Shown: in pieces, positions 43,665 through 52,426 of the stretch | How the letters are laid out: each line of letters opens with the position of its first letter | Position numbering within the stretch: position 1 is the first letter of the stretch | Source of the DNA: Metallosphaera sedula DSM 5348 | GTDB lineage: Archaea > Thermoproteota > Thermoprotei_A > Sulfolobales > Sulfolobaceae | DNA length: 64,000 nt | NCBI RefSeq assembly: GCF_000016605.1 | Contig: NC_009440.1 | Coordinates: 930,001-994,000, forward strand | Direction: 5' to 3' | Made by a program: the position numbers and the translations under genes | The notes under the pieces: model-generated | Seen by the model: only the letters and a program-made list of their open reading frames with translations | Database searches by the model: none | What the model was told of the DNA's origin: nothing

Positions 43665-45692
43665 ATGAAACTTCGAAAAGGTATAAGTCGCACGTTGGTA
43701 GCAGGTATAATTGTGGTAATTGTTATAATAGCTGCAGTGGCGTTTATTTCCCTATCAAGACATCCCACAACAACTACCCCAGTCAACGTGACCCATACCA
43801 CTAACACGACCACCACTAAGACTAACGTGACTGTGCCCACAACGAATGTCACATCGATTCCCTCATCAATTACAGTAGACGAGGCAACTCCGCCAGTTAG
43901 CGTGGATCCGGCGTCCAGTTTTGACGTTGCTGGGGGAGAATTGCTACAGAACGTGTATCAAACCCTCGTGTTCTACAACGGAACTAATACGTCCAGTTTT
44001 GTGGGAGTCTTGGCAGAAAATTACACAGTATTGAACAACGGAACCACTTACGTGTTCCACCTCTGGCCATTTATAACCTTCAGCAATGGTGATCCATTGA
44101 ACGCAACCGACGTCTGGTTCTCGGTGTACAGAACAATGTTAATGAATCTTGGAATCTCGGTCTACGTTAGTCAAGGACTATCAGTCAATAACGGACTTGG
44201 ATTTGTAGGGAAGCTACCCAGTGGCGCTACCGGGACTATCGAATTGCCCAACGGTACTCTTCAGGCCCTCGAATATGCTGGTTACACTTTCCCCTCAAAC
44301 AAAACTCAGGCATACGAACAGGCAGCCTATGATTTGGCCTATATTCTTTCCCACTTCAATGTAAGCAATCAGACCATTCAAAAGGTCATGAGTTATCCCT
44401 ATCAGGCAGTGGTCGTGGTGAATCCCTATACTGTTCAATTCAACCTTCAGTATCCATACTCTGCATTCCTAGCTGCAATTTCCACATCTGCTGGAGCCGT
44501 AGTTGATCCAGTCTTCGTAGACGAACATGGAGGAGTCCAGATAGATACTGCCAACACTTACCTTTCAACTCACGCCCTAGGCTCAGGTCCCTACATGTTG
44601 GAAACTCCACTGGGTCAGTCCTACGTAATCCTGCAGGCAAATCCCAATTACTGGGCGTCCAAGGTTCCTCAGTCTGAGAGAAACTTCATGTTAGCTATTC
44701 CCAAGATCGAGACCATCGTAATAGATTATCAGACCAACGAGGCACTTAGGATAAGCGACCTTCAATCCGGGAAGGCCCAAATAGCCCAGATAGATATTAT
44801 AGACTTACCCCAGATAATTGGCTCGCAGGGGATTTCCTACATAAGGACCCATACACATTATCCTATCATGTATAATGGAACCTATGGGACAGTCTATGTT
44901 TGGGGACCATCCCCGCAGATTGACTTCTTGGCAATAGATGCTTACCAGTATCCGTTCAACATCACCAATGTGAGGCTTGCCATCGCGCATGCCATAAATG
45001 CTACGCAGATTCAACAACAGGTCTACGACGGATTAGCCCTAAGCTATGTTGGTCCCAATGATCCGTCCCTTCCCTTCTACAACTCCTCGATTCAAGGCTA
45101 TACCTATGACCCCGCCCTTTCCATAAATCTGCTGACCCAAGCAGGATTTAGCTTAACCCTTCCCAACGGCACAACGGTTAACCCAGGTGGAACGCCCTTC
45201 CCAACCATAGTTTTGACCTACCAGACAGGTAGCACGGCACTTCAAGATGAGGCCCTCATTATACAGCAGCAGTTAGCTCAGATAGGAATAAAGGTCCAGT
45301 TAAACCCCGAGTCCACAGTTACCATTGTAGAGTCCTACCTCAACCCACCCAATTCCAGCAGCTATCCAGCCTTCCAGCTTGCAGCTAACTTCCCACCTGT
45401 CCTCAGCCCCATTGATCCTGCCATCTACCTAATGTCTCAGGCGAGGCTTCACCACGGCAATCCTGCTTTCGTCGATAATCCAGAGATAAACTCTCTCATA
45501 ATTCAAGCAGTGAGGACTGATAATCCAGTTCAGCTCCAGAAAATCTTCAATGAGATAACAGAACTCTCGCTACAGCAGGCCCAATACGTATGGCTCGATG
45601 ACTTCATCGCATATACAGTGACTGTCCATGGAATTCAAGGAATATATTACAGTCCAGGGTTTGACGGATTGTTCTACGCAACAATATACTAG
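43665..45692 (+). CDS. Oligopeptide/dipeptide ABC transporter substrate-binding protein
   Basis: 675 residues, SBP_bac_5 family. A basic N terminus, one anchoring helix (TLVAGIIVVIVIIAAVAFISL) and a Thr-rich glycosylated linker lead to the binding domain, which begins TVDEATPPVSVDPASSFD. It contains the family's TYVFHLWPFITFSNGDPLNA region and ends with NEITELSLQQAQYVWL. It sits outside the membrane and delivers peptides or sugar oligomers to the permeases encoded next. First gene of a five-gene operon, with 8 bases to the permease gene. Confidence 0.92.
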   Translation: MKLRKGISRTLVAGIIVVIVIIAAVAFISLSRHPTTTTPVNVTHTTNTTTTKTNVTVPTTNVTSIPSSITVDEATPPVSVDPASSFDVAGGELLQNVYQTLVFYNGTNTSSFVGVLAENYTVLNNGTTYVFHLWPFITFSNGDPLNATDVWFSVYRTMLMNLGISVYVSQGLSVNNGLGFVGKLPSGATGTIELPNGTLQALEYAGYTFPSNKTQAYEQAAYDLAYILSHFNVSNQTIQKVMSYPYQAVVVVNPYTVQFNLQYPYSAFLAAISTSAGAVVDPVFVDEHGGVQIDTANTYLSTHALGSGPYMLETPLGQSYVILQANPNYWASKVPQSERNFMLAIPKIETIVIDYQTNEALRISDLQSGKAQIAQIDIIDLPQIIGSQGISYIRTHTHYPIMYNGTYGTVYVWGPSPQIDFLAIDAYQYPFNITNVRLAIAHAINATQIQQQVYDGLALSYVGPNDPSLPFYNSSIQGYTYDPALSINLLTQAGFSLTLPNGTTVNPGGTPFPTIVLTYQTGSTALQDEALIIQQQLAQIGIKVQLNPESTVTIVESYLNPPNSSSYPAFQLAANFPPVLSPIDPAIYLMSQARLHHGNPAFVDNPEINSLIIQAVRTDNPVQLQKIFNEITELSLQQAQYVWLDDFIAYTVTVHGIQGIYYSPGFDGLFYATIY

Positions 45693-45700
45693 GGAAGAGC

Positions 45701-46768
45701 ATGGGGCTAGCGAAATTAATAGGAAAACGTGTGGCTGGGGCGCTCCTAGTTATTTTTGGTGAGTTAATTCTCGTCTTTTTCTTGGTAAACGTTGCGGCCC
45801 CGAATCCGGCTTCCATATGGGCTGGCCCAGAGGCTTCACCTGAACAAATACAGATTATTACCGAGCTTTATCATCTTAACTCCCCGTGGTACGTTCAGTT
45901 CCTCTATTATATCAAGAACTTCTTCACAGGAAATTGGGGGATTTCACCCCTTTATCAAACTCCCGTGATACAGCTCGTGGAGGAGTACCTTCCTGTTACG
46001 CTTGAGCTTGCGGTAATATCACTCGTACTCAAGTTGATTATTGAGATTCCTCTAGGTGTCCTATCTGGTCTCAAGCCAAACGGGCTTCTGGACAATGCCA
46101 TCAGGATGATCTACACGATAACGAGAAGTGTCCCTCCCTTCTTCGTGGCACTGGGTCTCCTCCTCGTGTTAGCCTATGATGTACACGTATTCCCCGCATC
46201 ATATCCTGTGGATCCAATCCTGGCCCTGAAGGAACCAAAGTTCGAGATATATGACCCATTTAACGGGAAGTATTACCCGTTCTGGCTCCTTGATAACATG
46301 CCCATCCTGAATGCCCTTCTGGTGGGAGATTTCAGTGCCTTTGCCTCTGCTCTGGACCACGCGATTTTACCGGCTCTCAGTCTCACCCTCTTCGGTTTCG
46401 GTGGAATAACGAGGCTCTCAAGAAACTCCATGATAGAGGCCCTCAACATGGATTACATAAAGACAGCGAGGGCGAAGGGTTTGAAGGAGAGGGTAATAAT
46501 ATTTCGTCATGCCCTAAGGAATTCCCTTCTCCCAACCATAACTCTCTCCAGCGTAATATTCGCCGGTTCAATTCAAGGGGCCTTAGTGGTGGAAACAATC
46601 TTTAACTATTACGGGATGGGGTATTACCTAGCCCAAAGCCTACTTGACCTTGACACTCCTTCCTTACTAGCAGGGACCGTTGTGGTTACCATAGTTGTAG
46701 TTATCTCTAACCTTGTCGCAGATGTGTTGTACAGTGTGGTAGATCCTAGGGTGAGGGAGACAACATGA
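45701..46768 (+). CDS. Peptide ABC transporter permease (DppB/OppB type)
   Basis: 355 residues, six membrane helices. The coupling motif region EALNMDYIKTARAKGL (EAA loop) is clear, as is the N-terminal extra helix and large outside loop typical of DppB. The next permease gene starts within its stop codon (ATGA overlap), implying stoichiometric expression. Confidence 0.93.
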   Translation: MGLAKLIGKRVAGALLVIFGELILVFFLVNVAAPNPASIWAGPEASPEQIQIITELYHLNSPWYVQFLYYIKNFFTGNWGISPLYQTPVIQLVEEYLPVTLELAVISLVLKLIIEIPLGVLSGLKPNGLLDNAIRMIYTITRSVPPFFVALGLLLVLAYDVHVFPASYPVDPILALKEPKFEIYDPFNGKYYPFWLLDNMPILNALLVGDFSAFASALDHAILPALSLTLFGFGGITRLSRNSMIEALNMDYIKTARAKGLKERVIIFRHALRNSLLPTITLSSVIFAGSIQGALVVETIFNYYGMGYYLAQSLLDLDTPSLLAGTVVVTIVVVISNLVADVLYSVVDPRVRETT

Positions 46769-47640
46769 GTGTAAAAACGGCGTTGCTCTCAAGTAAAACG
46801 TTATTGGTAGGTGCAGTCATTATAGTGGGATTCATAGTCACAGCCATTATCTCAGCCCTAGATCTGAAACTTCTCACCCCCTACGATCCCAACAAGATTA
46901 ATTTCGCCCTAGCCAACCTTCCGCCGTCCTCTGCCCACCTGTTCGGTACTGACAGTGAAGGGAGAGATGTATTTACAAGAGTTCTGGCTGCTCTTCCCAA
47001 CGATGTGGCTATACCCTACATTATTGCCGGCGCCTCTGCCCTTATAGGTGGACTAGTTGGGATGGTATCAGGTTACGTGGGAGGATTAGTGGATGAGGGA
47101 CTCATGAGGTTCACCGACATTTTCCTAGCCTTCCCTGGAATATTGTTGGCCCTAGCCATAAGTACAATCCTTGGACAGACTCACGTGGCTGAAAGGTTAT
47201 ACTTCAGCATGATAGCCCTTATCGTGGTGAATTGGCCAATTTACGCTAGGCTTGTTAGGAGTCAGGTACTTCAGGTGAGGGGAATGCCCTACATTACCCT
47301 AGCCAAGGCAGCAGGCTTAACTAGGTGGGAGATCATGAGGAGACACATAATTCCAAATATATTATCCCTAGTTATAGTGTATATCACGCTGGATATGGGA
47401 ACCATAATCCTGTTCTACTCTATCCTGGCCTTCTTTGGCCTAGGCGCTCCTCCTCCCACTCCAGAGTTGGGGAGGATGGTTTACGACGGCTTAACCGCAC
47501 TGCCAGGGAACTGGTGGTCCTCCGTCTTCCCTGCCCTCACAATAACGTTAATGGCCGTAGGCTTCTCACTCTTCGGTGAGGGGCTTAGGGATTACCTGGA
47601 TCCAAGAGGTGGAGATTATGTCAGAAGAGCTAACGCTTAG
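46765..47640 (+). CDS. Peptide ABC transporter permease (DppC/OppC type)
   Basis: 291 residues. It contains LPPSSAHLFGTDSEGRDVFTR, the diagnostic N-terminal DppC motif (LGTDxxGRDxxSR), and the EAA loop ITLAKAAGLTRWEIMRRHII. It forms the channel with the DppB-type protein. Overlaps both neighbours (4 bases at the start, 23 at the end, taking the ATPase start at 47618). Confidence 0.93.
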   Translation: MSVKTALLSSKTLLVGAVIIVGFIVTAIISALDLKLLTPYDPNKINFALANLPPSSAHLFGTDSEGRDVFTRVLAALPNDVAIPYIIAGASALIGGLVGMVSGYVGGLVDEGLMRFTDIFLAFPGILLALAISTILGQTHVAERLYFSMIALIVVNWPIYARLVRSQVLQVRGMPYITLAKAAGLTRWEIMRRHIIPNILSLVIVYITLDMGTIILFYSILAFFGLGAPPPTPELGRMVYDGLTALPGNWWSSVFPALTITLMAVGFSLFGEGLRDYLDPRGGDYVRRANA

Positions 47641-48610
47641 GGTAGAGAACCTTTGGGTGTCCTATTACCTAGAGGGAAGGGAGGCCTTCGCAGTGAGGGA
47701 TGTTTACCTAGACGTAGGGAAGGGAGAGGTAGTGGGAATAGTGGGAGAGAGCGGTTCAGGAAAGAGCACCCTAGCTCATGCCATCATAGGCTTACTTCCC
47801 AGGAATTCAAGGATATCTAAGGGAAGAATTCTGTTTAAGGGAAAGGATATTACAGGAATTAAGACGGACCAAAGATATCTCTACAGGGGTACAAACATCT
47901 TCATGATATTTCAGGATCCAATGTCAAGCCTTAATCCCACAATGAAGATTCGCGACCAGTTACAGGAAGCAATAGACGTGAGGTTGGGAAAAAGGGGATG
48001 GAATATTGGAACGTGGAGACCTCCAAAGGGGAATAACGAAGAGGAGATCGTGGATTCGTTGGAAAGGGTAGGGATAAAGAGGCCTAGGGTCATAATGGAG
48101 AAGTATCCTCATCAACTTTCAGGTGGGGAGAGGCAGAGGGTCATGATTGCCATGGCCTACCTCTTAAAACCTTCCCTCCTCATTGCGGACGAACCAACCA
48201 CTGCGTTAGATATGATAACCCAAGCACAGGTAATGAGGCTAATCACGGAGTTGAGGGAGAGTCTGGGACTTTCTGTTCTCTTTATAAGTCACGACATAGT
48301 CCTTGTGGGGCAGATAGCCGATAGAATAGTGGTAATGTATGCGGGGAAAGCTGTGGAGGAGGGTAAAGCTGAGGAGATAGTCGAGTCCCCCATGCACCCC
48401 TACACTAAGGGTCTAATTAACTCGATCCCAGATGGCTACAAGAACGAGAAAAGAATTGAGTCAATTCCTGGATCTCCACCCAATATTCTTAAACTGCCTC
48501 CAGGTTGTTCCTTTAATCCAAGGTGCAAGTTTGCCATGGAGAAGTGCATGTCAGAGGATCCGGAAACTAGAGTTTTAGGAGGGAGAAAGGTTGCTTGCCA
48601 CCTATACTAA
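47618..48610 (+). CDS. Peptide ABC transporter ATP-binding protein (DppD/OppD type)
   Basis: 330 residues from ATG 47618 (MSEELTLRVENLWVSYY); an earlier in-frame ATG at 47576 would add 14 residues lying within the permease gene and not matching the family. Walker A is GESGSGKST, signature LSGGERQRV, Walker B LLIADEPTTALD. The C-terminal oligopeptide-transporter extension has a cysteine cluster (GCSFNPRCKFAMEKC), the iron-sulfur-like motif of OppD/DppD proteins. Confidence 0.92.
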   Translation: MSEELTLRVENLWVSYYLEGREAFAVRDVYLDVGKGEVVGIVGESGSGKSTLAHAIIGLLPRNSRISKGRILFKGKDITGIKTDQRYLYRGTNIFMIFQDPMSSLNPTMKIRDQLQEAIDVRLGKRGWNIGTWRPPKGNNEEEIVDSLERVGIKRPRVIMEKYPHQLSGGERQRVMIAMAYLLKPSLLIADEPTTALDMITQAQVMRLITELRESLGLSVLFISHDIVLVGQIADRIVVMYAGKAVEEGKAEEIVESPMHPYTKGLINSIPDGYKNEKRIESIPGSPPNILKLPPGCSFNPRCKFAMEKCMSEDPETRVLGGRKVACHLY

Positions 48611-49523
48611 CCTTGTTGAAACGGAGAACCTAGGAGTAGAGTTCACTGCGGGAGGTAGAGTCATAAGGGCAGTAGACGGAGTCTCTCTGGGAATAGGTGA
48701 GGGAGAGACTTTCACTGTGATTGGTGAATCGGGAAGTGGGAAATCTACCCTTGCCTTGGCCATTCTAAAGCTCATCAAGATCAAGTCAGGGAAGATCTTC
48801 TTCAAGGGACAGGATATAACCAAGCTGAAGGAGTCAGAAATGAGGTCAATAAGAAGAGAAATGCAGATAGTCCTTCAGGATCCCTACCTGAGCCTGGATC
48901 CTAGGTTGAGGGTGGGAGATATAGTCAAGGAACCCCTACTACCCCTAGGGGAGAAGGGAGATGATAAGGTGGATGAGGTACTTAGCCTGGTAGGGCTAGA
49001 TCCTGGGGTGGCAACAAGGTTTCCCCACGAGTTCTCAGGAGGACAGAGACAGAGAATAGCCATTGCTAGGTCGCTTATCAGTGATCCCAAGTTCATAGTG
49101 TTGGACGAGCCTACATCTAACCTTGATGTCTCCATTCAGGCCCAAATACTAAACCTCCTCCTTGATATCCAGGAAAGGAGGAAGGTATCCTATCTCCTCA
49201 TAACACATAACATGTTAGTGGCAAAGTACATGTCCGACAACGTGGCAGTGATGTATTCAGGAAAGATTGTGGAAAGGGGTTCAGCAAGGGAAGTAATAGG
49301 AAAGCCGTTACATCCTTACACTATGGAGTTACTCAATGTAACCCCTACGAAGGGCTTTATGGAAAGGATTAGGAAAATGGAGTTCATACAAGAAGGCGAG
49401 ATACCCATCAAGGGTTGCAGATACGCCAACAGGTGCAGGTTTGCAAAGGAAGTGTGTAGGACCACCGAACCCACTCTGAAGAAGGTCTCTCAGGATCATG
49501 AAGTAGCCTGTTTCTTGTATTAA
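48591..49523 (+). CDS. Peptide ABC transporter ATP-binding protein (DppF/OppF type)
   Basis: 310 residues. The start is probably TTG 48591, overlapping the previous gene by 20 bases. Walker A is GESGSGKST, signature FSGGQRQRI, Walker B FIVLDEPTSNLD. The C-terminal GCRYANRCRFAKEVC is the same cysteine cluster as in DppD. It completes the five-gene importer; convergent with the ATPase gene, whose stop overlaps by 4 bases. Confidence 0.92.
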   Translation: MLATYTNLVETENLGVEFTAGGRVIRAVDGVSLGIGEGETFTVIGESGSGKSTLALAILKLIKIKSGKIFFKGQDITKLKESEMRSIRREMQIVLQDPYLSLDPRLRVGDIVKEPLLPLGEKGDDKVDEVLSLVGLDPGVATRFPHEFSGGQRQRIAIARSLISDPKFIVLDEPTSNLDVSIQAQILNLLLDIQERRKVSYLLITHNMLVAKYMSDNVAVMYSGKIVERGSAREVIGKPLHPYTMELLNVTPTKGFMERIRKMEFIQEGEIPIKGCRYANRCRFAKEVCRTTEPTLKKVSQDHEVACFLY

Positions 49524-50815
49524 CTCATGAACCAGGAGTTGAGGTCGTTGATGTCCACGAGTTCCGCTTTTTCCATCTTCTCCTTCGTGGAGAAGGACCT
49601 CGCAAACACCACGTAACGATCCACGGTATGACCTAGCCTCTCAACTTTCCTCTCCAGGTTGGCGAGGACGCTGTGGGGATTCACATCCTCGCTCCACTTA
49701 CATTCCCCTGCAACCTTAACATTCCCTAATCCCATGACGTCAATTTCCACGTCCTTCCACCACTGTCTGCCCACTTTCTTAACGCGATATCTGTCTCTCA
49801 CATACTCCCTGCAAATCCTCTCAAACACGTGGCCAAGGTAGTTCGCGTACTCCCCTTCAGTTATTTCGTACGTCCCTTCCTCTATAAGGCTTAGATTGGG
49901 GTAAACGAACCTAAACCAGAAGTTGGTGAAGTTATCCCTTATCACATACCTTCCCATCTTGGACCTGACGCTCTCGGTAACTGGAACTTCCCTTGTTACT
50001 AGCTCAATCCTCTCAAGTTTCTTGATGTAAGAGCTTATTTCACCTCCCACCTTCACGTAATCCCTAATCTCTGCGAGGGTGTTCTTTCCCATGGAAATTG
50101 CCCTTAAAATCTCCTTGTAAGTCCCTATTTCCCTAAACTCATACCTAAGCAGGAAATCAACCTCGTCCCTCAGGAACGAGTCAACTCTCTTGAGCTCACG
50201 GTTGACCCAATCCAGAAAGGGAGGAGTAACCCTGGTCAAGTACATGGGAACACCTCCCGCAAATCCGTAAATTTTCACCGCTTCCTCTACGCTGAACCCT
50301 AAATGACGTAGGTCCCTGAACTTGAGCTCCCCTACCTTGAGTGAGGCAGTTCTCCTCCCGTAAAGCGGACTCCTGTAGGAAAGGACGTCCTCCATGACGG
50401 AGATTGATGAGCCCAAAAGTATCAACTTGGTTCTGCTATCCCTGTTCTCGTCCACTATTCTCTGAAATGTGGACAAGATCGACTTATCCTCTTCAATCAG
50501 GTAGGGAAACTCGTCTATGATCACGACCTTGTCTCTCAGGAAGTGGAGGAGGGATTCCCAATCCTCCCTAGCATATCTCACCTCCGGGAACTTCCTTTGA
50601 GCTACCTCCCTAAATCTTTCCAAATTGTTCCTCTCCGTGGCATAATAATATACGGAGTCGTTTCTCCCAGAGATTGCCCTCAATATCAAGGAGGTCTTTC
50701 CTATTCTTCTCCTTCCGTAGACGATCACGAGCTCGAAGGTAGGGGAATTTAGTCTCTGCATCAAGGTCTGAAGCTCTTTCTCCCTATCCACGAATATCAT
50801 ATTCATGAATATCAT
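49520..50815 (-). CDS. Archaeal ATPase (PF01637) with DUF234 domain
   Basis: 431 residues. Walker A is GRRRIGKTS (34-42) and Walker B VVIIDEFPYL. The segment GSSISVMEDVLSYRSPLYGR matches the sensor region of archaeal ATPases, followed by a winged-helix (EIRDYVKVGGEISSYIKKL). The DUF234 C terminus has VEIDVMG and VAGECKWSE, a PD-(D/E)xK-like core. Starts at Met1, Met4 and Met6 are all possible because a 15-bp repeat duplicates the start region; Met6 (50800, MIFVDREKEL) gives the usual family N terminus. It splits the peptide transporter from the dipeptidase. Role unknown. Confidence 0.85.
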   Translation of the reverse strand: MIFMNMIFVDREKELQTLMQRLNSPTFELVIVYGRRRIGKTSLILRAISGRNDSVYYYATERNNLERFREVAQRKFPEVRYAREDWESLLHFLRDKVVIIDEFPYLIEEDKSILSTFQRIVDENRDSRTKLILLGSSISVMEDVLSYRSPLYGRRTASLKVGELKFRDLRHLGFSVEEAVKIYGFAGGVPMYLTRVTPPFLDWVNRELKRVDSFLRDEVDFLLRYEFREIGTYKEILRAISMGKNTLAEIRDYVKVGGEISSYIKKLERIELVTREVPVTESVRSKMGRYVIRDNFTNFWFRFVYPNLSLIEEGTYEITEGEYANYLGHVFERICREYVRDRYRVKKVGRQWWKDVEIDVMGLGNVKVAGECKWSEDVNPHSVLANLERKVERLGHTVDRYVVFARSFSTKEKMEKAELVDINDLNSWFMS

Positions 50816-50833
50816 ATTTTAGAATATGATTTT
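50792..50833. repeat. Three tandem 15-bp-spaced near-palindromic iterons over ATPase start
   Basis: GAATATCATATTC (50792-50804), GAATATCATATTT (50807-50819) and GAATATGATTTT (50822-50833) begin exactly 15 bases apart. Each is a near-perfect palindrome with an odd centre. They cover the candidate start codons and reach the minus-strand A+T box GCTTAAAAT, so binding there would block initiation or, in RNA, translation. Confidence 0.75.
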
Positions 50834-50907
50834 AAGCCTTTCCCATTGGGTAGGTCTAGTCTAGGGAAAACATGATATCAGGGTCATGTGATCTGATAGG
50901 AGATACC

Positions 50908-50914
50908 TTTTAAG
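50908..50914 (+). promoter_or_regulatory. TATA box for dipeptidase gene
   Basis: TTTTAAG centred about 26 bases before ATG 50937. Confidence 0.5.
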
Positions 50915-50936
50915 GGGACGAAATCCACACGGTATC

Positions 50937-51869
50937 ATGAAATTTGTGGATCTTCATGAGGATTTGGCCTATTCCAACCAAATGGGGATAGATGTAATAG
51001 AGGGAGATCATCAATCGAGTCTAAAGCTCCTAAGAAACTTCGATTCCTTAGTCTTTGCGTCTCTCTTCCCTCATGTGAACACGAGGGACGAGAGGTCAGA
51101 CCTTCTCACGTCTATGTATGGGTATACGACCCACTCCACCACCTTCTCCTGGGAGCTCCTCATGGATCAGATCAAGTTTTACCTGTACCTAGAAAGAAAG
51201 GGACTGGTTAAGGTAATTAGATCTCGTGAGGACTTAAGTGCTCCAGTGACCAAACTTCTGCTCTCCCTGGAGGGGGCTGACGTGTTAAGGGATTACACGG
51301 ACATCTACATTCTCAGGGAGCTTCACGTTAGAAATCTGGGACTAACTTGGAATTATGACAACAAGTTCGCCTCTTCCTGCATGTCCAGAAAGGACTACGG
51401 TTTAACCTCTGAGGGGGAGGAGCTAGTTAAGTTGGCGAATTCCCTGGGAATAATCGTGGATCTGGCACATGCTGGCAAGAGGACTGTAATGGACGTAGCC
51501 TCAATTACTAGGAAGCCAGTGATAGTTTCACATGGGAACGTAATGAAGCTGAAAACTCACAGGAGAAACCTGGACGATGAGGAAATAGAGGCCGTCGTTA
51601 GAACTAAGGGAGTTATAGGGGTTACCGCGATCGTGTCAACCCTGAGGGAGCCCACGCTTCAAGGCCTGGTTGAAAATTTGAGATATATTGGAGAGTCTTA
51701 CGGATGGGAGTACGTATCTCTAGGAACGGATTTCCTGGGCATAGAGAAGACACCCGAGGGATTTGATAACGTGTTGAAGGTTAATGACCTATTGAAATAT
51801 GTGGAGGGCCATGAGGAGGAAGTACTTTGGAAGAATGCCATGAGAGTTATCATGGCAAACATGGTTTAG
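50937..51869 (+). CDS. Membrane dipeptidase family metallopeptidase (M19)
   Basis: 310-residue TIM-barrel dipeptidase, cytosolic (no signal peptide). Binuclear zinc ligands are all visible: DLHEDLAY (HxD, His7/Asp9), the bridging glutamate in LSLEGADVL, VDLAHAG and VSHGN. The C-terminal SLGTDFLGIE is also typical. It would cleave dipeptides, including D-amino-acid or atypical ones. Closeness to the oligopeptide importer suggests use of imported peptides. ATG 50937 fits its promoter. Confidence 0.9.
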   Translation: MKFVDLHEDLAYSNQMGIDVIEGDHQSSLKLLRNFDSLVFASLFPHVNTRDERSDLLTSMYGYTTHSTTFSWELLMDQIKFYLYLERKGLVKVIRSREDLSAPVTKLLLSLEGADVLRDYTDIYILRELHVRNLGLTWNYDNKFASSCMSRKDYGLTSEGEELVKLANSLGIIVDLAHAGKRTVMDVASITRKPVIVSHGNVMKLKTHRRNLDDEEIEAVVRTKGVIGVTAIVSTLREPTLQGLVENLRYIGESYGWEYVSLGTDFLGIEKTPEGFDNVLKVNDLLKYVEGHEEEVLWKNAMRVIMANMV

Positions 51870-51964
51870 GCATTCACCATTCGTAGTTAGAAGCAACTCA
51901 GCATTAAAAACAAGGTCTTGGCCCTTTGCATAATTACAAATCCATGAACTCTCTCAGTTTCAGG

Positions 51965-52426
51965 TTATATCCTCTTTATGAACTCGTAGTGTATCTCCCT
52001 GAAACCTCGCTTCCTGTAGAAGGACTCGGCAATGATGTTCTTTGCGGGGAATCTAGCCATTATGGATCTCGCACCTTTCTTGGATAGCTCTGATATCACG
52101 AAGTCCACCAGTTTCTCACCTACCCCTTCCCTCCTGTATCCAGGCATCACGTATATCTCCTCTATGACTGCCATCTTCTCTGGAATGTAGTATTCCCTTC
52201 TCTCTAGCCTGACCCTCACAGCCCCTATTACTTTCCCTCCATCCTCTGCTACGGCCACGAGACTATCCTCACTCTTCAGGTCCTCGACAAGGCTCCTCTT
52301 CAATCTCTCACTGATCTCATCGTGGACTTGAAGGAGTGGGTCAAACTCTGAGTTCAGGGTGTACATTCGCTCGAACATGTCAGCAACGCTGTCAATGTCC
52401 TTGGGTTCAGCTTTCCTAATCAACAT
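51965..52426 (-). CDS. GNAT-family N-acetyltransferase
   Basis: 153 residues in the GNAT fold: an N-terminal [16 protein letters not shown], the acetyl-CoA binding motif [20 protein letters not shown] (RRxGxG) and a C-terminal [13 protein letters not shown]. The substrate could be a protein amino group or a small molecule. Its start overlaps the end of the malic enzyme gene by 11 bases, so the two are co-translated, an arrangement compatible with acetylation control of the metabolic enzyme, though this is inference. Confidence 0.85.
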   Translation of the reverse strand: MLIRKAEPKDIDSVADMFERMYTLNSEFDPLLQVHDEISERLKRSLVEDLKSEDSLVAVAEDGGKVIGAVRVRLERREYYIPEKMAVIEEIYVMPGYRREGVGEKLVDFVISELSKKGARSIMARFPAKNIIAESFYRKRGFREIHYEFIKRI

